Positions 7,073 to 15,294 of a stretch of DNA of 64,000 nucleotides are shown here, piece by piece. The position numbers and the translations under genes are program-made. The notes under the pieces are model-generated. The model did not search any database, was not told the DNA's origin, and was given only the letters and a program-made list of their open reading frames with translations. The DNA is from Saccharicrinis sp963663905 (GTDB lineage Bacteria > Bacteroidota > Bacteroidia > Bacteroidales > Marinilabiliaceae): assembly GCA_963663905.2 (NCBI GenBank), contig OY760657.1, positions 3,100,001-3,164,000 of the forward strand, read 5' to 3'. Positions within the stretch are counted from its first letter, which is position 1; each line of letters starts with the position of its first letter.

Positions 7073-8179
7073 CTAACTACTCATCTTTTCGTAAACCTTA
7101 GCATACAATTCACTAATTGTTTCAGCTTTAAACCTTTCTGCATTATTTAATCCTTTTGAAATCAGATCTTCTCTGATATTTTTATCTTGAATAATCTGAA
7201 GCAAAGCATCTTTAATCTCCTCGATATTATTAGGACACACCAACAGAGCTCCATCTCCTGCCACTTCCTTCATTGCACCAAAATCAGAAGTAATCACTGG
7301 CCTTCCTATGGCCTGAGCTTCAATGATAGGCAAACCAAACCCTTCATAAAAACTAGGAAAACATAAAACATCACACCTTTTATAGGCATCTAAAATCCGA
7401 TTATAAGGCACATGAACTAAATTCTCTATTTGTAAATGATATTGATCTGCTAACGACTTTTGTTTTTCCGTCATTTGACCAACCACAATTAACTTTATTG
7501 ATAGCACTGACTTGGTTAGTGCAGATTTGCAATCCGTGTTTTGCTCGCTGCTCCCTACTCCCTGCTCCTTTACATTGCCTACTGAAGACTGTAGACTGAT
7601 GACTGTAGACTGATGACCACCAACTGCTTCGAATATCCCCTCAACATTTTTATTTTCTTTAGTCCCCATTATCAAAACGGTAGGATTTTGAGAATTAAAA
7701 TCTTTGGGGCTATAACTTATCTCTTTTGGCAATGGATTTGGTACTACAACAATTTTATCAGGATTACAGTTAGTCCATTTTATTAACTGGTCTTTTGTAT
7801 GTTCGGAAATAGCAGTCACTACTTCAGCTCTTTTTACAGGAACAGTTACCCACAAAAACTTTAAAATTTTAAGCCTCCAACCACTATATTGAGTCAATGA
7901 CTCCAAATCATGGTATGTCACAACTAAACCTTTTCGGGGCAAAGCCAAGGCAATAAAAGTAATATCACCTGTTATATGGTTTATTAAACCTTTATTTTGT
8001 CTTACTTCTATCAAAGCCTTAATTCTTCCCCACCAACCTGTAGTACCGTTTTTCAATTTATATATTACTGGTTCAATCTGGCAAGACATATTACTGATAA
8101 CCTGTTCAAATACTTTTTCTATACTAAAGTATTGTGGACGAGGCTTACGAAAAAAATATGTGACTTTTAATTTTTCCAT
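7073..8179 (-). CDS. Glycosyltransferase family 4 with a 40-residue spacer insertion
   Basis: GT4 enzyme. The N-terminal half includes KGLVVTYHDLESL (84-96) and AEVVTAISEHTKDQL (118-132). The C-terminal half includes VLIMGTKENKN (168-178) and the donor-binding signature FYEGFGLPIIEAQAIGRPVI (277-296). Between residues about 186 and 227, where relatives have only a short link between the NKN helix and the LIVVGQ strand, there is an insertion encoded by three spacer types in a row. It stays in frame. The gene ends the minus-strand run; its start is directly adjacent to the stop of the upstream glycosyltransferase, so the two are co-transcribed. Substrate unknown. Confidence 0.85.
   Translation of the reverse strand: MEKLKVTYFFRKPRPQYFSIEKVFEQVISNMSCQIEPVIYKLKNGTTGWWGRIKALIEVRQNKGLINHITGDITFIALALPRKGLVVTYHDLESLTQYSGWRLKILKFLWVTVPVKRAEVVTAISEHTKDQLIKWTNCNPDKIVVVPNPLPKEISYSPKDFNSQNPTVLIMGTKENKNVEGIFEAVGGHQSTVISLQSSVGNVKEQGVGSSEQNTDCKSALTKSVLSIKLIVVGQMTEKQKSLADQYHLQIENLVHVPYNRILDAYKRCDVLCFPSFYEGFGLPIIEAQAIGRPVITSDFGAMKEVAGDGALLVCPNNIEEIKDALLQIIQDKNIREDLISKGLNNAERFKAETISELYAKVYEKMSS
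7499..7624. repeat. Triple spacer insertion inside coding sequence
   Basis: Read on the minus strand, the insertion has CAGTCTACAGTCATCAG-type units, then GGAGCAGGGAGTAGGGAGCAG, then a TTGCAAATCTGCACTAA-type unit. The first class reappears as spacer at about 15412-15450 and 27919-27989. Confidence 0.7.
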
Positions 8180-9229
8180 TTAATTAATCTCGATTTCTAA
8201 TGCAACTTTTACCCAATCGTTTGGAGACCATTGTAAACTTCTATTATAGGAAAGAGACCTCATCAACTTTAATTGATTTTCATTCATTTCCATTATCTGT
8301 TTCAGATACATTTTAAGTTCTGATTTATTATTACTTTCAAATATAAATCCATTCTTCCCATGCTCCACAAATTGAGATGCAGCACCAACTTCAGATGAGC
8401 AAATTATGGGCAATCCGGCAGAAATCATTTCATGAATCACAACACCCCATGCCTCTTTTTTTGATGCTAGAACAAAAGCACTACTTGAACAAACTATTTC
8501 CTTTAACTGATGAGAGGAAATATATCCATGATGAAATATATTTGAATGAATGGGCAATTCATTTTCTAATTTTCCTGATCCAACACAATGTAATTCCCAA
8601 TCAGAATAACCATGGTTAATCACACTAATAAAAGTATCAAATAAGAAAACCAGATTCTTCTCTTCAACATAGCGTCCAATAAATAAAAGTCTTTTGGGAA
8701 CTGCATCTCCTTTTTTGGGTCTTTCTTTATAATATTGATGGAACAACTTTGTATCAGCACTTAAACATCCTTGTTTGATATATCGACCCTTAAATCCAAG
8801 TTTTTGTGCATACTTTAATTGTGGTTGACCGGCAATCCATATATGGGAAAAATACCTGGGAAGAATCATTGGTCCAACAAAAGATGCTATCCTTTGTTTC
8901 AAAGTGGGATACCACTTGTTATCCATCATTAAAACAGTTGGTATTTTATGCCTATATGATTTACAAATCTTAAGATATGACAAATCTCTCCATCCACTAC
9001 AGAAAATCTTTGTTGGCTGAATATTATTTACTTCAGAAAGAAGTTCTTTGCTTTTGAATAATGTCCTGTTGTAAAGAAAAAGATTCTTTGGTAAATCATT
9101 AGTATTTATTTTGTAATCAGACTTTGGTAAATAAAACAAATGAACTTCAATATCTGATTTAGCCAGGTGAGTCAAACTGGCTAAATAGTATTCTGTTAAG
9201 TGACTATGTAGAAATAAATATTTGTTCAT
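8180..9229 (-). CDS. Glycosyltransferase family 4
   Basis: 349-residue GT4 enzyme without spacer insertions. The C-terminal half begins near residue 180 (RLLFIGRYVEEKNL) and carries the E-x7-E signature in EAWGVVIHEMISAGLPII (about 260-277). The N-terminal half has LFLHSHLTEYYLASL and a conserved-looking CSGWRDLSYL segment. It is the first gene of a two-gene minus-strand unit with the glycosyltransferase that follows without a gap. Donor and acceptor cannot be read from the sequence. Confidence 0.85.
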   Translation of the reverse strand: MNKYLFLHSHLTEYYLASLTHLAKSDIEVHLFYLPKSDYKINTNDLPKNLFLYNRTLFKSKELLSEVNNIQPTKIFCSGWRDLSYLKICKSYRHKIPTVLMMDNKWYPTLKQRIASFVGPMILPRYFSHIWIAGQPQLKYAQKLGFKGRYIKQGCLSADTKLFHQYYKERPKKGDAVPKRLLFIGRYVEEKNLVFLFDTFISVINHGYSDWELHCVGSGKLENELPIHSNIFHHGYISSHQLKEIVCSSSAFVLASKKEAWGVVIHEMISAGLPIICSSEVGAASQFVEHGKNGFIFESNNKSELKMYLKQIMEMNENQLKLMRSLSYNRSLQWSPNDWVKVALEIEIN

Positions 9230-9684
9230 TGTTTATTTTTAATAATTCAAATAACCTTGACTCAATACCTGACAGGTTTATTTGATTGCTGTAAATAATA
9301 GTTTTTAAATTTAATACGATTCAAAGTAATCCTTTTCTTCACAAATTTTATAATTAAGATGACAAAATTCAAAATTACTTTTATCTCCAAACAAATTGTA
9401 TACCTCCTCTCTTTGTAATTGACATTCCTGCTCTGAAGAATAAATCGAATAACTACTCCAACTATAGTTGCTTAGGTCATAAACAAAACCATGATTTACA
9501 GAATTATTATGAATATATAATATTGCTTGTCTCAAATATTCATCTGAGTCGATTAACTTTCGTTTAAAAGGCCTTTCGAATAATGCTCCATGACGGTCGT
9601 TCTTAACATTATAATATCGTGCATAGGCATTAAATAAATGAGAGAAATGTTTTGTTGCATCCGGAATTTTTAATTTAGTAAACG

Positions 9685-9708
9685 CAGACAGGTCTTCGAC
9701 ACTATCTG
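9685..9708. repeat. REP palindrome inside the RAYT gene
   Basis: CAGACAG (9685-9691), 10-nt loop, CTATCTG (9702-9708). It matches the REP at 10190-10213 at 21 of 24 positions and is translated on the minus strand as PDSVEDLS. Confidence 0.75.
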
Positions 9709-9737
9709 GTTTTGCTATTGTTTCCCATTTGTTAAAC

Positions 9738-9802
9738 TCTAACCCGACAGTATCGCTGGTGTTATAGTCTAACCCAACAGCGTATTTAGACCTGTTGGCG
9801 TT
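9738..9802. repeat. Two further REP-like units inside the RAYT gene
   Basis: Two units each preceded on the plus strand by CTAACCC: CCGACAG...CGCTGG at about 9743-9758 and a perfect CCAACAG/CTGTTGG palindrome at 9774-9780 and 9792-9798. Both are in frame in the transposase linker. Confidence 0.65.
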
Positions 9803-10084
9803 AAAGTTTTGGTTATTCGATTTATATTTTCGTACTTCTTCTATTGAATATTTATAAATAACATCTTCCTTAATACGAACCAGTAAATGAAAATGATTCT
9901 TCATCAATACAAAAGCATATACTTCACATACAGGAACAATATAAATATTGATTAAATGAAGAAATTTCAAATATTCTACTTCTTCTTCAAACAAATTGCA
10001 ACTATTAATCCCTCAATTATAAATATGATAGCAGTTTCCGGATTGTATTACATCATAGTTCATGTTAACGATTAAAAATTTGGT

Positions 10085-10286
10085 AAAACCTGTTCGCGTT
10101 TTTAAACCCGCCAGCGTTTGGTTAAAAATAATTGTTTTAAAGATTCAGACAAGTTGTATACGCTGTCTGATCGTATTCAATTAACAATGCAGACAGATCT
10201 TCGATACTGTCTGATCGTACTTACACAGCGACTCAAACTGTTATCTTTTTAACAATCTCATTCTTTAACTAAGACGCAGACAGGTC
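10085..10286. repeat. REP cluster beside the RAYT gene
   Basis: Gene-free stretch with several REP-like units: a CCTGTTCGCG/CCCGCCAGCG unit at about 10088-10127, CAGACA/TGTCTG at 10146-10169, a perfect CAGACAG/CTGTCTG palindrome at 10190-10213, and a half unit GCAGACAGGTCTTAG at about 10272. The second and third are both followed by ATCGTA. Confidence 0.75.
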
Positions 10287-11465
10287 TTAGTTAAACATTT
10301 CGATATACCCTTTTATTAAATTAGGATCACTTATAAAGCTCATTGCTTTTTTTCTTGCGCCTTCACACCAATGATCAAACTCTTCTTGTTCCATCTGTAA
10401 AATCTTAGACAACACAGTTCTATAGGTTCTAATAACTTTACTTTCAACTTTCAACTTTTTACTTTCAACTAATGATATATCCCATCCACACCTCTCCGAT
10501 TCCAACCTTCTCCATGGAGTCTGATCACTAATAAGTACTGGCCTCCCTGACATAAAGCTCTCTAATATCACATGACCAAAATTCTCACCTCTTGAAGGCA
10601 TAAATAAGGCATGATAATTCTGAATCATCTCTCCAACAGAATCAGCATCAACCAATCCTTTATAAGTCACTATTATATTATCAGGTAGCTGTTCTATTAT
10701 TTTCTGACATTCCTGCCAGTAATCTTCATCATATATCTGACCATATAAATCAAAAACGATTTGTCCTTTGATATCTGATAACTCCTGTAACTTTTCAATG
10801 GCAAACAGTGTATTTTTTTCAGGAGATATACGAGCAAGGCTCACTAATTTTAATTCTTCTTTTTGCTTAGTTATTGGCTTAATTGATGGAATTGTTTTTT
10901 TAGGCAAATTATCTGCAATTATTACATCAGTATTAGTTCCAATAGCACGTTTTATATCATCTTTCTCTTTTTTATTTGTAGCATGAAAAAGAACGTCTTT
11001 ATAAAGTTTTAAAAATTTAGATGCTTTTAAGAATAATTGCTTCTTTTTTGATTTTACATCGATGGCACTTTGAGCCAACATTCCTCTTGATGCTACAATT
11101 TTCTTTCCTTGAAATTTTTTTAATGCAAATAATGGAAGAATTGAATACTTCCAAGAGTAAATTCCATTTATATAAGCAATCTCGAAATCAAAAGATTTAA
11201 TTATCGATTTGTATGATGATAAATTCTGATATTCAGTGGAAGCATAGAAAACATTAACTCCCTCCTTAAAAATCGTCCACTTGTTATATTCCAATTTTTT
11301 ATATGGAGTTGTTTCTGTATAATCAGTATTTCGGGTTACAATGTAAAATTCGTATTTATCAGACAGATAATCAACCATATTGGCCATACTACGCACTGGA
11401 CCACCAGCCTTATAACCAGGTAAAAACCAATCAATAAATATTAAGATTTTTTTCTTTTCAAGCAT
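10287..11465 (-). CDS. Glycosyltransferase family 4
   Basis: GT4 enzyme of 392 residues. The N-terminus has ILIFIDWFLPGYKAGGPVRS, where the GGP loop is typical of GT4 acceptor domains. The C-terminal half starts near residue 206 (LKLVSLARISPEKN) and has SRGENFGHVILESFMSGRPV as the E-x7-E donor-binding region. Residues about 332-344 (VESKKLKVESKV) come from an AGTTGAAAGT spacer read in frame. The stop lies inside a REP-derived stretch. It is transcribed from the minus strand and is separated by 63 bp from the upstream nucleotidyltransferase gene, with which it may be co-transcribed. Confidence 0.85.
   Translation of the reverse strand: MLEKKKILIFIDWFLPGYKAGGPVRSMANMVDYLSDKYEFYIVTRNTDYTETTPYKKLEYNKWTIFKEGVNVFYASTEYQNLSSYKSIIKSFDFEIAYINGIYSWKYSILPLFALKKFQGKKIVASRGMLAQSAIDVKSKKKQLFLKASKFLKLYKDVLFHATNKKEKDDIKRAIGTNTDVIIADNLPKKTIPSIKPITKQKEELKLVSLARISPEKNTLFAIEKLQELSDIKGQIVFDLYGQIYDEDYWQECQKIIEQLPDNIIVTYKGLVDADSVGEMIQNYHALFMPSRGENFGHVILESFMSGRPVLISDQTPWRRLESERCGWDISLVESKKLKVESKVIRTYRTVLSKILQMEQEEFDHWCEGARKKAMSFISDPNLIKGYIEMFN
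10434..10470. repeat. AGTTGAAAGT-type spacer inside coding sequence
   Basis: Repeated ACTTTCAACTTTCAACTTTT on the plus strand within the glycosyltransferase gene. The same class occurs as intergenic spacer near 15375-15400 and 23275-23297. Confidence 0.65.
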
Positions 11466-11528
11466 AAAAGAAGTTATTTGGAGATAAAGATAGCTTTTTG
11501 AATAAAAGCAGTAATAAAGAATGAACTA

Positions 11529-12647
11529 TTAAAATGGCCAAAGTCTTTTAAAATACAATAACCAATATTTTGAGTTTTCTATATTATATCTAAATATCAT
11601 ATATTCTTTTTCTGGAAATATTTCTCGCCAAAGCAATCTCACTTTTTTGCAAATGCCTGGAACCTTAATTGATTCATTAATATTAATTACCTTATGTCGC
11701 TGATCATTCTGTTTTTTCATAATGCCAGTAAAAAGATCTTCTATTAATGTATCTTTTGGAAATGAATGATTAACTATATTTTCACATAATAACCTTGATA
11801 ACTGATATATAGGATCTATTTCTGCTTTCTTTTTTGAGTTAACATTCTCTATAAGGTTATAATTATTTCCAGGTTGATGATTATTCAGCAATAATGCAAT
11901 ATCAACTAACCAACCAAAACGTAATCCACCTTTATAAATATTACTTGCAGCATGAGCTAATAAATGATAACCAAACCATACATCATCTAAAACTATCATT
12001 TGATTACGTCCAATATCATGTTCTTTAGTATAATTAAAATAATCGATATCAATATGGTAGGGATTTCCTAAAGAGAATAATCGTTGGTGGATCTCTATCA
12101 ATACACCCTTATAGGTTATTGCTCTTACATGAGCATGCACTTGTTCATGTAAAGCTGATCTGGGAACATAATTTTGTGTGGCTCCTGCGTTCAATAATAC
12201 CTTCAATGCATTAAGCCCCTCTCCTTCCGGAACCAGCAAATCAATATCCCCCATTGGACGTAATCCTTCATCAGGATAAACAGTTGCGGCCAGAGCAATA
12301 CCTTTTAATCCAATAACTGGTATATTAACTTCTTTAAGAAGATTTTGAATCTCAAAATAGACTTTTAGTTTTTGCTGATTAACGATAGAGGTCTGAAAAT
12401 AAAGCTGCTTCCAAGGCTTTAAAGTTTCTTCTGGCACTTGTTGGGCAATTGAGCTATTTTTAATTCGATAATAACACCATGCCCCAACCCCATGTTTGAT
12501 ACCTAACTGTATTAGAGATTCCGACCATTGAATACCATTCAAATTAATATCACCATCCACCTTACACAACTGAAGTAAAGCTTCAACAACTGCTCTATTT
12601 ATTTTGCCTTGAGTCATAAAACAAAGATAATTATTAAAACTTGTCAT
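11529..12647 (-). CDS. Nucleotidyltransferase-fold protein (PF14907, NTP_transf_5)
   Basis: Belongs to the family of putative nucleotidyltransferases often found in polysaccharide clusters of Bacteroidota and Proteobacteria. The signature is VIGLKGIALAATVYPDEGLR (about 110-129) followed by PMGDIDLLVP, whose D-x-D is the metal-binding pair of the nucleotidyltransferase fold. A later EIHQRL and a helical C-terminal half also fit the family. The true substrate is not known for the family. The frame opens at 12647; the second methionine (MTQGKINRAV, 12617) is an equally good start. The gene lies divergent from the TPR gene across 150 bp. Confidence 0.7.
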   Translation of the reverse strand: MTSFNNYLCFMTQGKINRAVVEALLQLCKVDGDINLNGIQWSESLIQLGIKHGVGAWCYYRIKNSSIAQQVPEETLKPWKQLYFQTSIVNQQKLKVYFEIQNLLKEVNIPVIGLKGIALAATVYPDEGLRPMGDIDLLVPEGEGLNALKVLLNAGATQNYVPRSALHEQVHAHVRAITYKGVLIEIHQRLFSLGNPYHIDIDYFNYTKEHDIGRNQMIVLDDVWFGYHLLAHAASNIYKGGLRFGWLVDIALLLNNHQPGNNYNLIENVNSKKKAEIDPIYQLSRLLCENIVNHSFPKDTLIEDLFTGIMKKQNDQRHKVININESIKVPGICKKVRLLWREIFPEKEYMIFRYNIENSKYWLLYFKRLWPF

Positions 12648-12767
12648 AAAATAGAGAAAGATTTAGGTAGGATGTATAATTACACTTTGTACCCCTCCAT
12701 TTTACTTCTAAAATTTTATCACAAACACAATATGACGAAAAACATACCTTACTAAAACAGGGTTATC

Positions 12768-12775
12768 TACCTTTG
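12768..12775 (+). promoter_or_regulatory. -7 box of the TPR gene promoter
   Basis: TACCTTTG matches the Bacteroidota TAnnTTTG box, 22 nt before the ATG. No clear TTG is present at the usual distance upstream. Confidence 0.45.
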
Positions 12776-12797
12776 AAAACAAAAAACAGTTTTCATT

Positions 12798-13691
12798 ATG
12801 GTTAAAAAAGTAGTTCAACAAAGCATATTATTCATTTTTTTATTTCTATCCTCAGGTTTATCTATTTTTGCTCAACAGGCTGATTTGTTTAAGAGCGATG
12901 GAATAATGTATGAAGGGCAAATGGATTATCCTAAAGCTGCTATATCGTATGAAAAGGCAGTAGAAGCCTATGACAATAAACAGATTACTGATTCGCTATG
13001 TATTTTTAAAGCGGGACAAAACTTTGTTCGTTGTAAGCAATATGCTAAAGCTCTTTCTTTTTTAAACAGAAGTGTTGAGATCAATTACAATGATGCTCAG
13101 GTATATTTATCATTATCGCAAGCCTACGAAGGATTAAAACAATATAATGAAGCTATTACTCCATTAGAAAACGGAATAAAAATATACTCTGATAGTCAAC
13201 TTTCCTTTTTGAAACGTTTGGGTTATTTATATTTTAAAACCGGTAAATATCAGCAAGCTATTGATAATTTAAATCAGGCTTTGGCTTTAGAGCCTGAAGA
13301 TGAAAACCTGCTATTTTTGGCTGCCAACTCATACGATAAACTTGAAAATTATGATAGTGCTATTGAAAGTCTTGAAAAGATTTTAAGTATAAATCCCAAT
13401 CATAAAAAATCAGTATATCTGCTGGGGCTTGAATATTATAAACAAACAGATGCTGAGTATAAAAAGGAAAAAAAACGTTACGAAGCGTTGAAATCACCAT
13501 CCAGAGTTGACTTCCATAATTCTACGGTAAAGCTGGATTCCATTAGCCAGAGGTATAAAAAAGCGCTTCCTTATTTTGAAAAAGCATTAGAATCATCACC
13601 TGCGAATAAATCCATAGCGGGCTGTTTGGCAGTTTGTTATAAACGACTTGACATGAAGGACAAAGAAGCTGAAATCGTAAAACTCCTTTAA
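12798..13691 (+). CDS. Secreted tetratricopeptide-repeat protein
   Basis: 297 residues. A signal peptide covers about residues 1-25 (KKVVQQSILFIFLFLSSG, cleavage near FAQQ). The rest is a chain of about five to six TPR units, for example AKALSFLNRSVEINYND, YNEAITPLENGIK, YQQAIDNLNQALALEPED and YDSAIESLEKILSINPN, with a last unit near residues 255-290. TPRs are helical scaffolds for protein contacts in the periplasm. No catalytic domain is present and the partner is unknown. It is a single-gene unit with its own -7 box. Confidence 0.8.
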   Translation: MVKKVVQQSILFIFLFLSSGLSIFAQQADLFKSDGIMYEGQMDYPKAAISYEKAVEAYDNKQITDSLCIFKAGQNFVRCKQYAKALSFLNRSVEINYNDAQVYLSLSQAYEGLKQYNEAITPLENGIKIYSDSQLSFLKRLGYLYFKTGKYQQAIDNLNQALALEPEDENLLFLAANSYDKLENYDSAIESLEKILSINPNHKKSVYLLGLEYYKQTDAEYKKEKKRYEALKSPSRVDFHNSTVKLDSISQRYKKALPYFEKALESSPANKSIAGCLAVCYKRLDMKDKEAEIVKLL

Positions 13692-14061
13692 ATAACAAGA
13701 ATAAATCTCATGCAATAGCAAATGACATTTATTTATTTTTCTTTTTAACCACAAAGCACGCAAAGATTTTTCACAAAGAACTCTAAGAAACAGCTTAGCT
13801 GTTTAATAATTCGTGTTAATTAGCATAATTCGTGGACTATATTAATTACAAAACTAACGTCAAGGTACTCCTCCTAAAAAATAGGAGGAGCATTGATTAC
13901 CTTGACGTAAATATTATTCAGAAATAAAAAAAACGTATAATGATAAAAATGTTCTTAAAAAGAATTTGCAGCAATTAATACACCTCTCCTTCATTAGGAA
14001 TACTTATTCCTGGATGAACATTTCTCCTTGTCCCTTGCTACCTTCTTCCTTGCTACCATTT
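13692..14061. other. Spacer DNA between the TPR gene and trpB
   Basis: No gene. 13741-13850 has spacer text of the AACCACAAAGCACGCAAAG and TTCGTGTTAATTAGC kinds, followed by the nested hairpin at 13857-13908, and from about 14000 a pyrimidine-rich CTCCTTGTCCCTTGCTACC repeat that runs up to the trpB stop. Confidence 0.6.
13857..13908. other. Perfect nested hairpin
   Basis: Outer arms ACGTCAAGGTA (13857-13867) and TACCTTGACGT (13898-13908) are perfect over 11 bp. Inner arms CTCCTCCTA (13868-13876) and TAGGAGGAG (13882-13890) are perfect over 9 bp with a five-A loop. The left arms are contiguous; on the right a 7-nt CATTGAT bulge separates them. No T run follows on either strand, so it is not a standard terminator. 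It lies between convergent genes. Confidence 0.75.
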
Positions 14062-15294
14062 CTACTTCTCATCCTCGATTCCGTAGTCCTTACCGAACTT
14101 CTCAACTACATAATCAATATCCTTATCTCCTCTACCCGATAAATTCACTAAAATAGTTTGATCTTTAGGAAGGTCTTTTGCTAGTTTTAATGCATAAGCA
14201 ACAGCATGAGAACTTTCTAAAGCTGGAATAATTCCTTCCTGACGAGCCAGTTGCATAAAGGCATCGATTGCTTCTTTATCAGTAATGGTTTCGTAATTTA
14301 CCCTTTTAATATCTTTAAGATAAGAGTGTTGAGGTCCTACACCAGGGTAATCCAATCCTGAAGCAACAGTATTTACCGGAGCAGGCTGCCCCTCCTCATC
14401 CTGAAGCAAGTAACACTTAAATCCGTGAATCATACCTGGCTTACCTAATGACAAAGTTGCTGCATGATCTCCTGTTTTAAAGCTGGTTCCGGCAGGTTCT
14501 ACACCGTAAATTGAAACTTCTTCATCCTGAAGGAAAGCAGAGAATAATCCCATTGCATTTGATCCACCGCCTACACAAGCAACCAGATTATCAGGCAGTT
14601 TACCTGTCATTTCCTGAAATTGCTCCTTAGCTTCACGTCCAATTATTGATTGAAAATCGCGCACCATCATTGGGAATGGATGTGGTCCTACTACTGATCC
14701 AATGGCATATAATTGAGTTTCCGGATCTTTTAGATAAGCTTCAAAAGCTGAGTCTACAGCTTCCTTTAATGTTTTTAATCCATGAGTTGCAGGAATTACA
14801 TTAGCTCCTAAGATTTTCATTCGAACAACATTAGGATGCTCTTTATAGATATCCACCTCACCCATATGGATGTCGCACTCCAGACCAACTAAAGCAGCAG
14901 CAGTTGCCAAAGCCACACCATGCTGACCAGCACCTGTTTCTGCAATAATTTTTTTCTTGCCCATTTTTTTGGCAAGTAATGCTTCTCCTAAACAATGATT
15001 AATTTTGTGTGCTCCAGTGTGATTAAGGTCTTCGCGCTTTAAATAGATTTGGGCACCTCCTACTTTTTCGGAAAGATTTTTGGCATGGAATACTGGTGAA
15101 GGGCGACCTGTGTAGTGTTTTTGTAAATAATATAACTCTTCCTTAAAAACAGGATCATCTTTAATTTTTTCGTATGCCTCAGTAATTTCCTTCATTACAG
15201 ATTCCAGCATAGGTGGTACAAAACAACCACCAAATTCACCAAAGAATCCTTCTTTCGTAGGCATTACTTCATTGGCTAACAATGATTTGTCCAT
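14062..15294 (-). CDS. trpB: Tryptophan synthase beta subunit
   Basis: PLP enzyme joining indole and serine to make tryptophan. The PLP lysine is K97 in NHTGAHKINH, the phosphate-binding loop is CVGGGSNAMG, and other family blocks are ETGAGQHGVA, GPHPFPMMVRDFQS and VASGLDYPGVGPQHSYL. The 410-residue length is normal for the TrpB1 form. Unusually for an operon gene it stands alone here: no trpA or other trp gene is in the window, and spacer DNA lies on both sides. The C-terminal end abuts a pyrimidine-rich repeat. Whether a TrpA partner exists elsewhere cannot be seen. Confidence 0.95.
   Translation of the reverse strand: MDKSLLANEVMPTKEGFFGEFGGCFVPPMLESVMKEITEAYEKIKDDPVFKEELYYLQKHYTGRPSPVFHAKNLSEKVGGAQIYLKREDLNHTGAHKINHCLGEALLAKKMGKKKIIAETGAGQHGVALATAAALVGLECDIHMGEVDIYKEHPNVVRMKILGANVIPATHGLKTLKEAVDSAFEAYLKDPETQLYAIGSVVGPHPFPMMVRDFQSIIGREAKEQFQEMTGKLPDNLVACVGGGSNAMGLFSAFLQDEEVSIYGVEPAGTSFKTGDHAATLSLGKPGMIHGFKCYLLQDEEGQPAPVNTVASGLDYPGVGPQHSYLKDIKRVNYETITDKEAIDAFMQLARQEGIIPALESSHAVAYALKLAKDLPKDQTILVNLSGRGDKDIDYVVEKFGKDYGIEDEK

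Larger units (their letters stand above)
9311..10063 (-). pseudogene. REP-associated tyrosine transposase (RAYT, Y1_Tnp family), nonsense-mutated
   Basis: HUH-type single-strand transposase of the REP-associated branch of the IS200/IS605 superfamily. The HUH motif is KNHFHLLVR, and the C-terminal part has FSHLFNAYARYYN, GALFERPFKRK and YLRQAILYIHNN, as in Bacteroidota RAYTs. Reading from an ATG at 10063 gives MNYDVIQSGNCYHIYN, then TGA at 10013-10015, then GINSCNLFEEE. The family motif here is YNRG, so a CGA arginine codon has become TGA by a single C-to-T change. Without read-through, translation could only restart after the first conserved motif, for example at a TTG at 9994. The linker between the HUH half and the C-terminal half is enlarged by three REP-like sequences. 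Confidence 0.85.

Noticed and set aside
9311..9994. Shorter RAYT gene starting at TTG 9994
   Set aside because: This start lies after the conserved YHIYN-x-G motif, and the upstream frame continues the family sequence apart from one stop, so a nonsense-mutated gene fits better.
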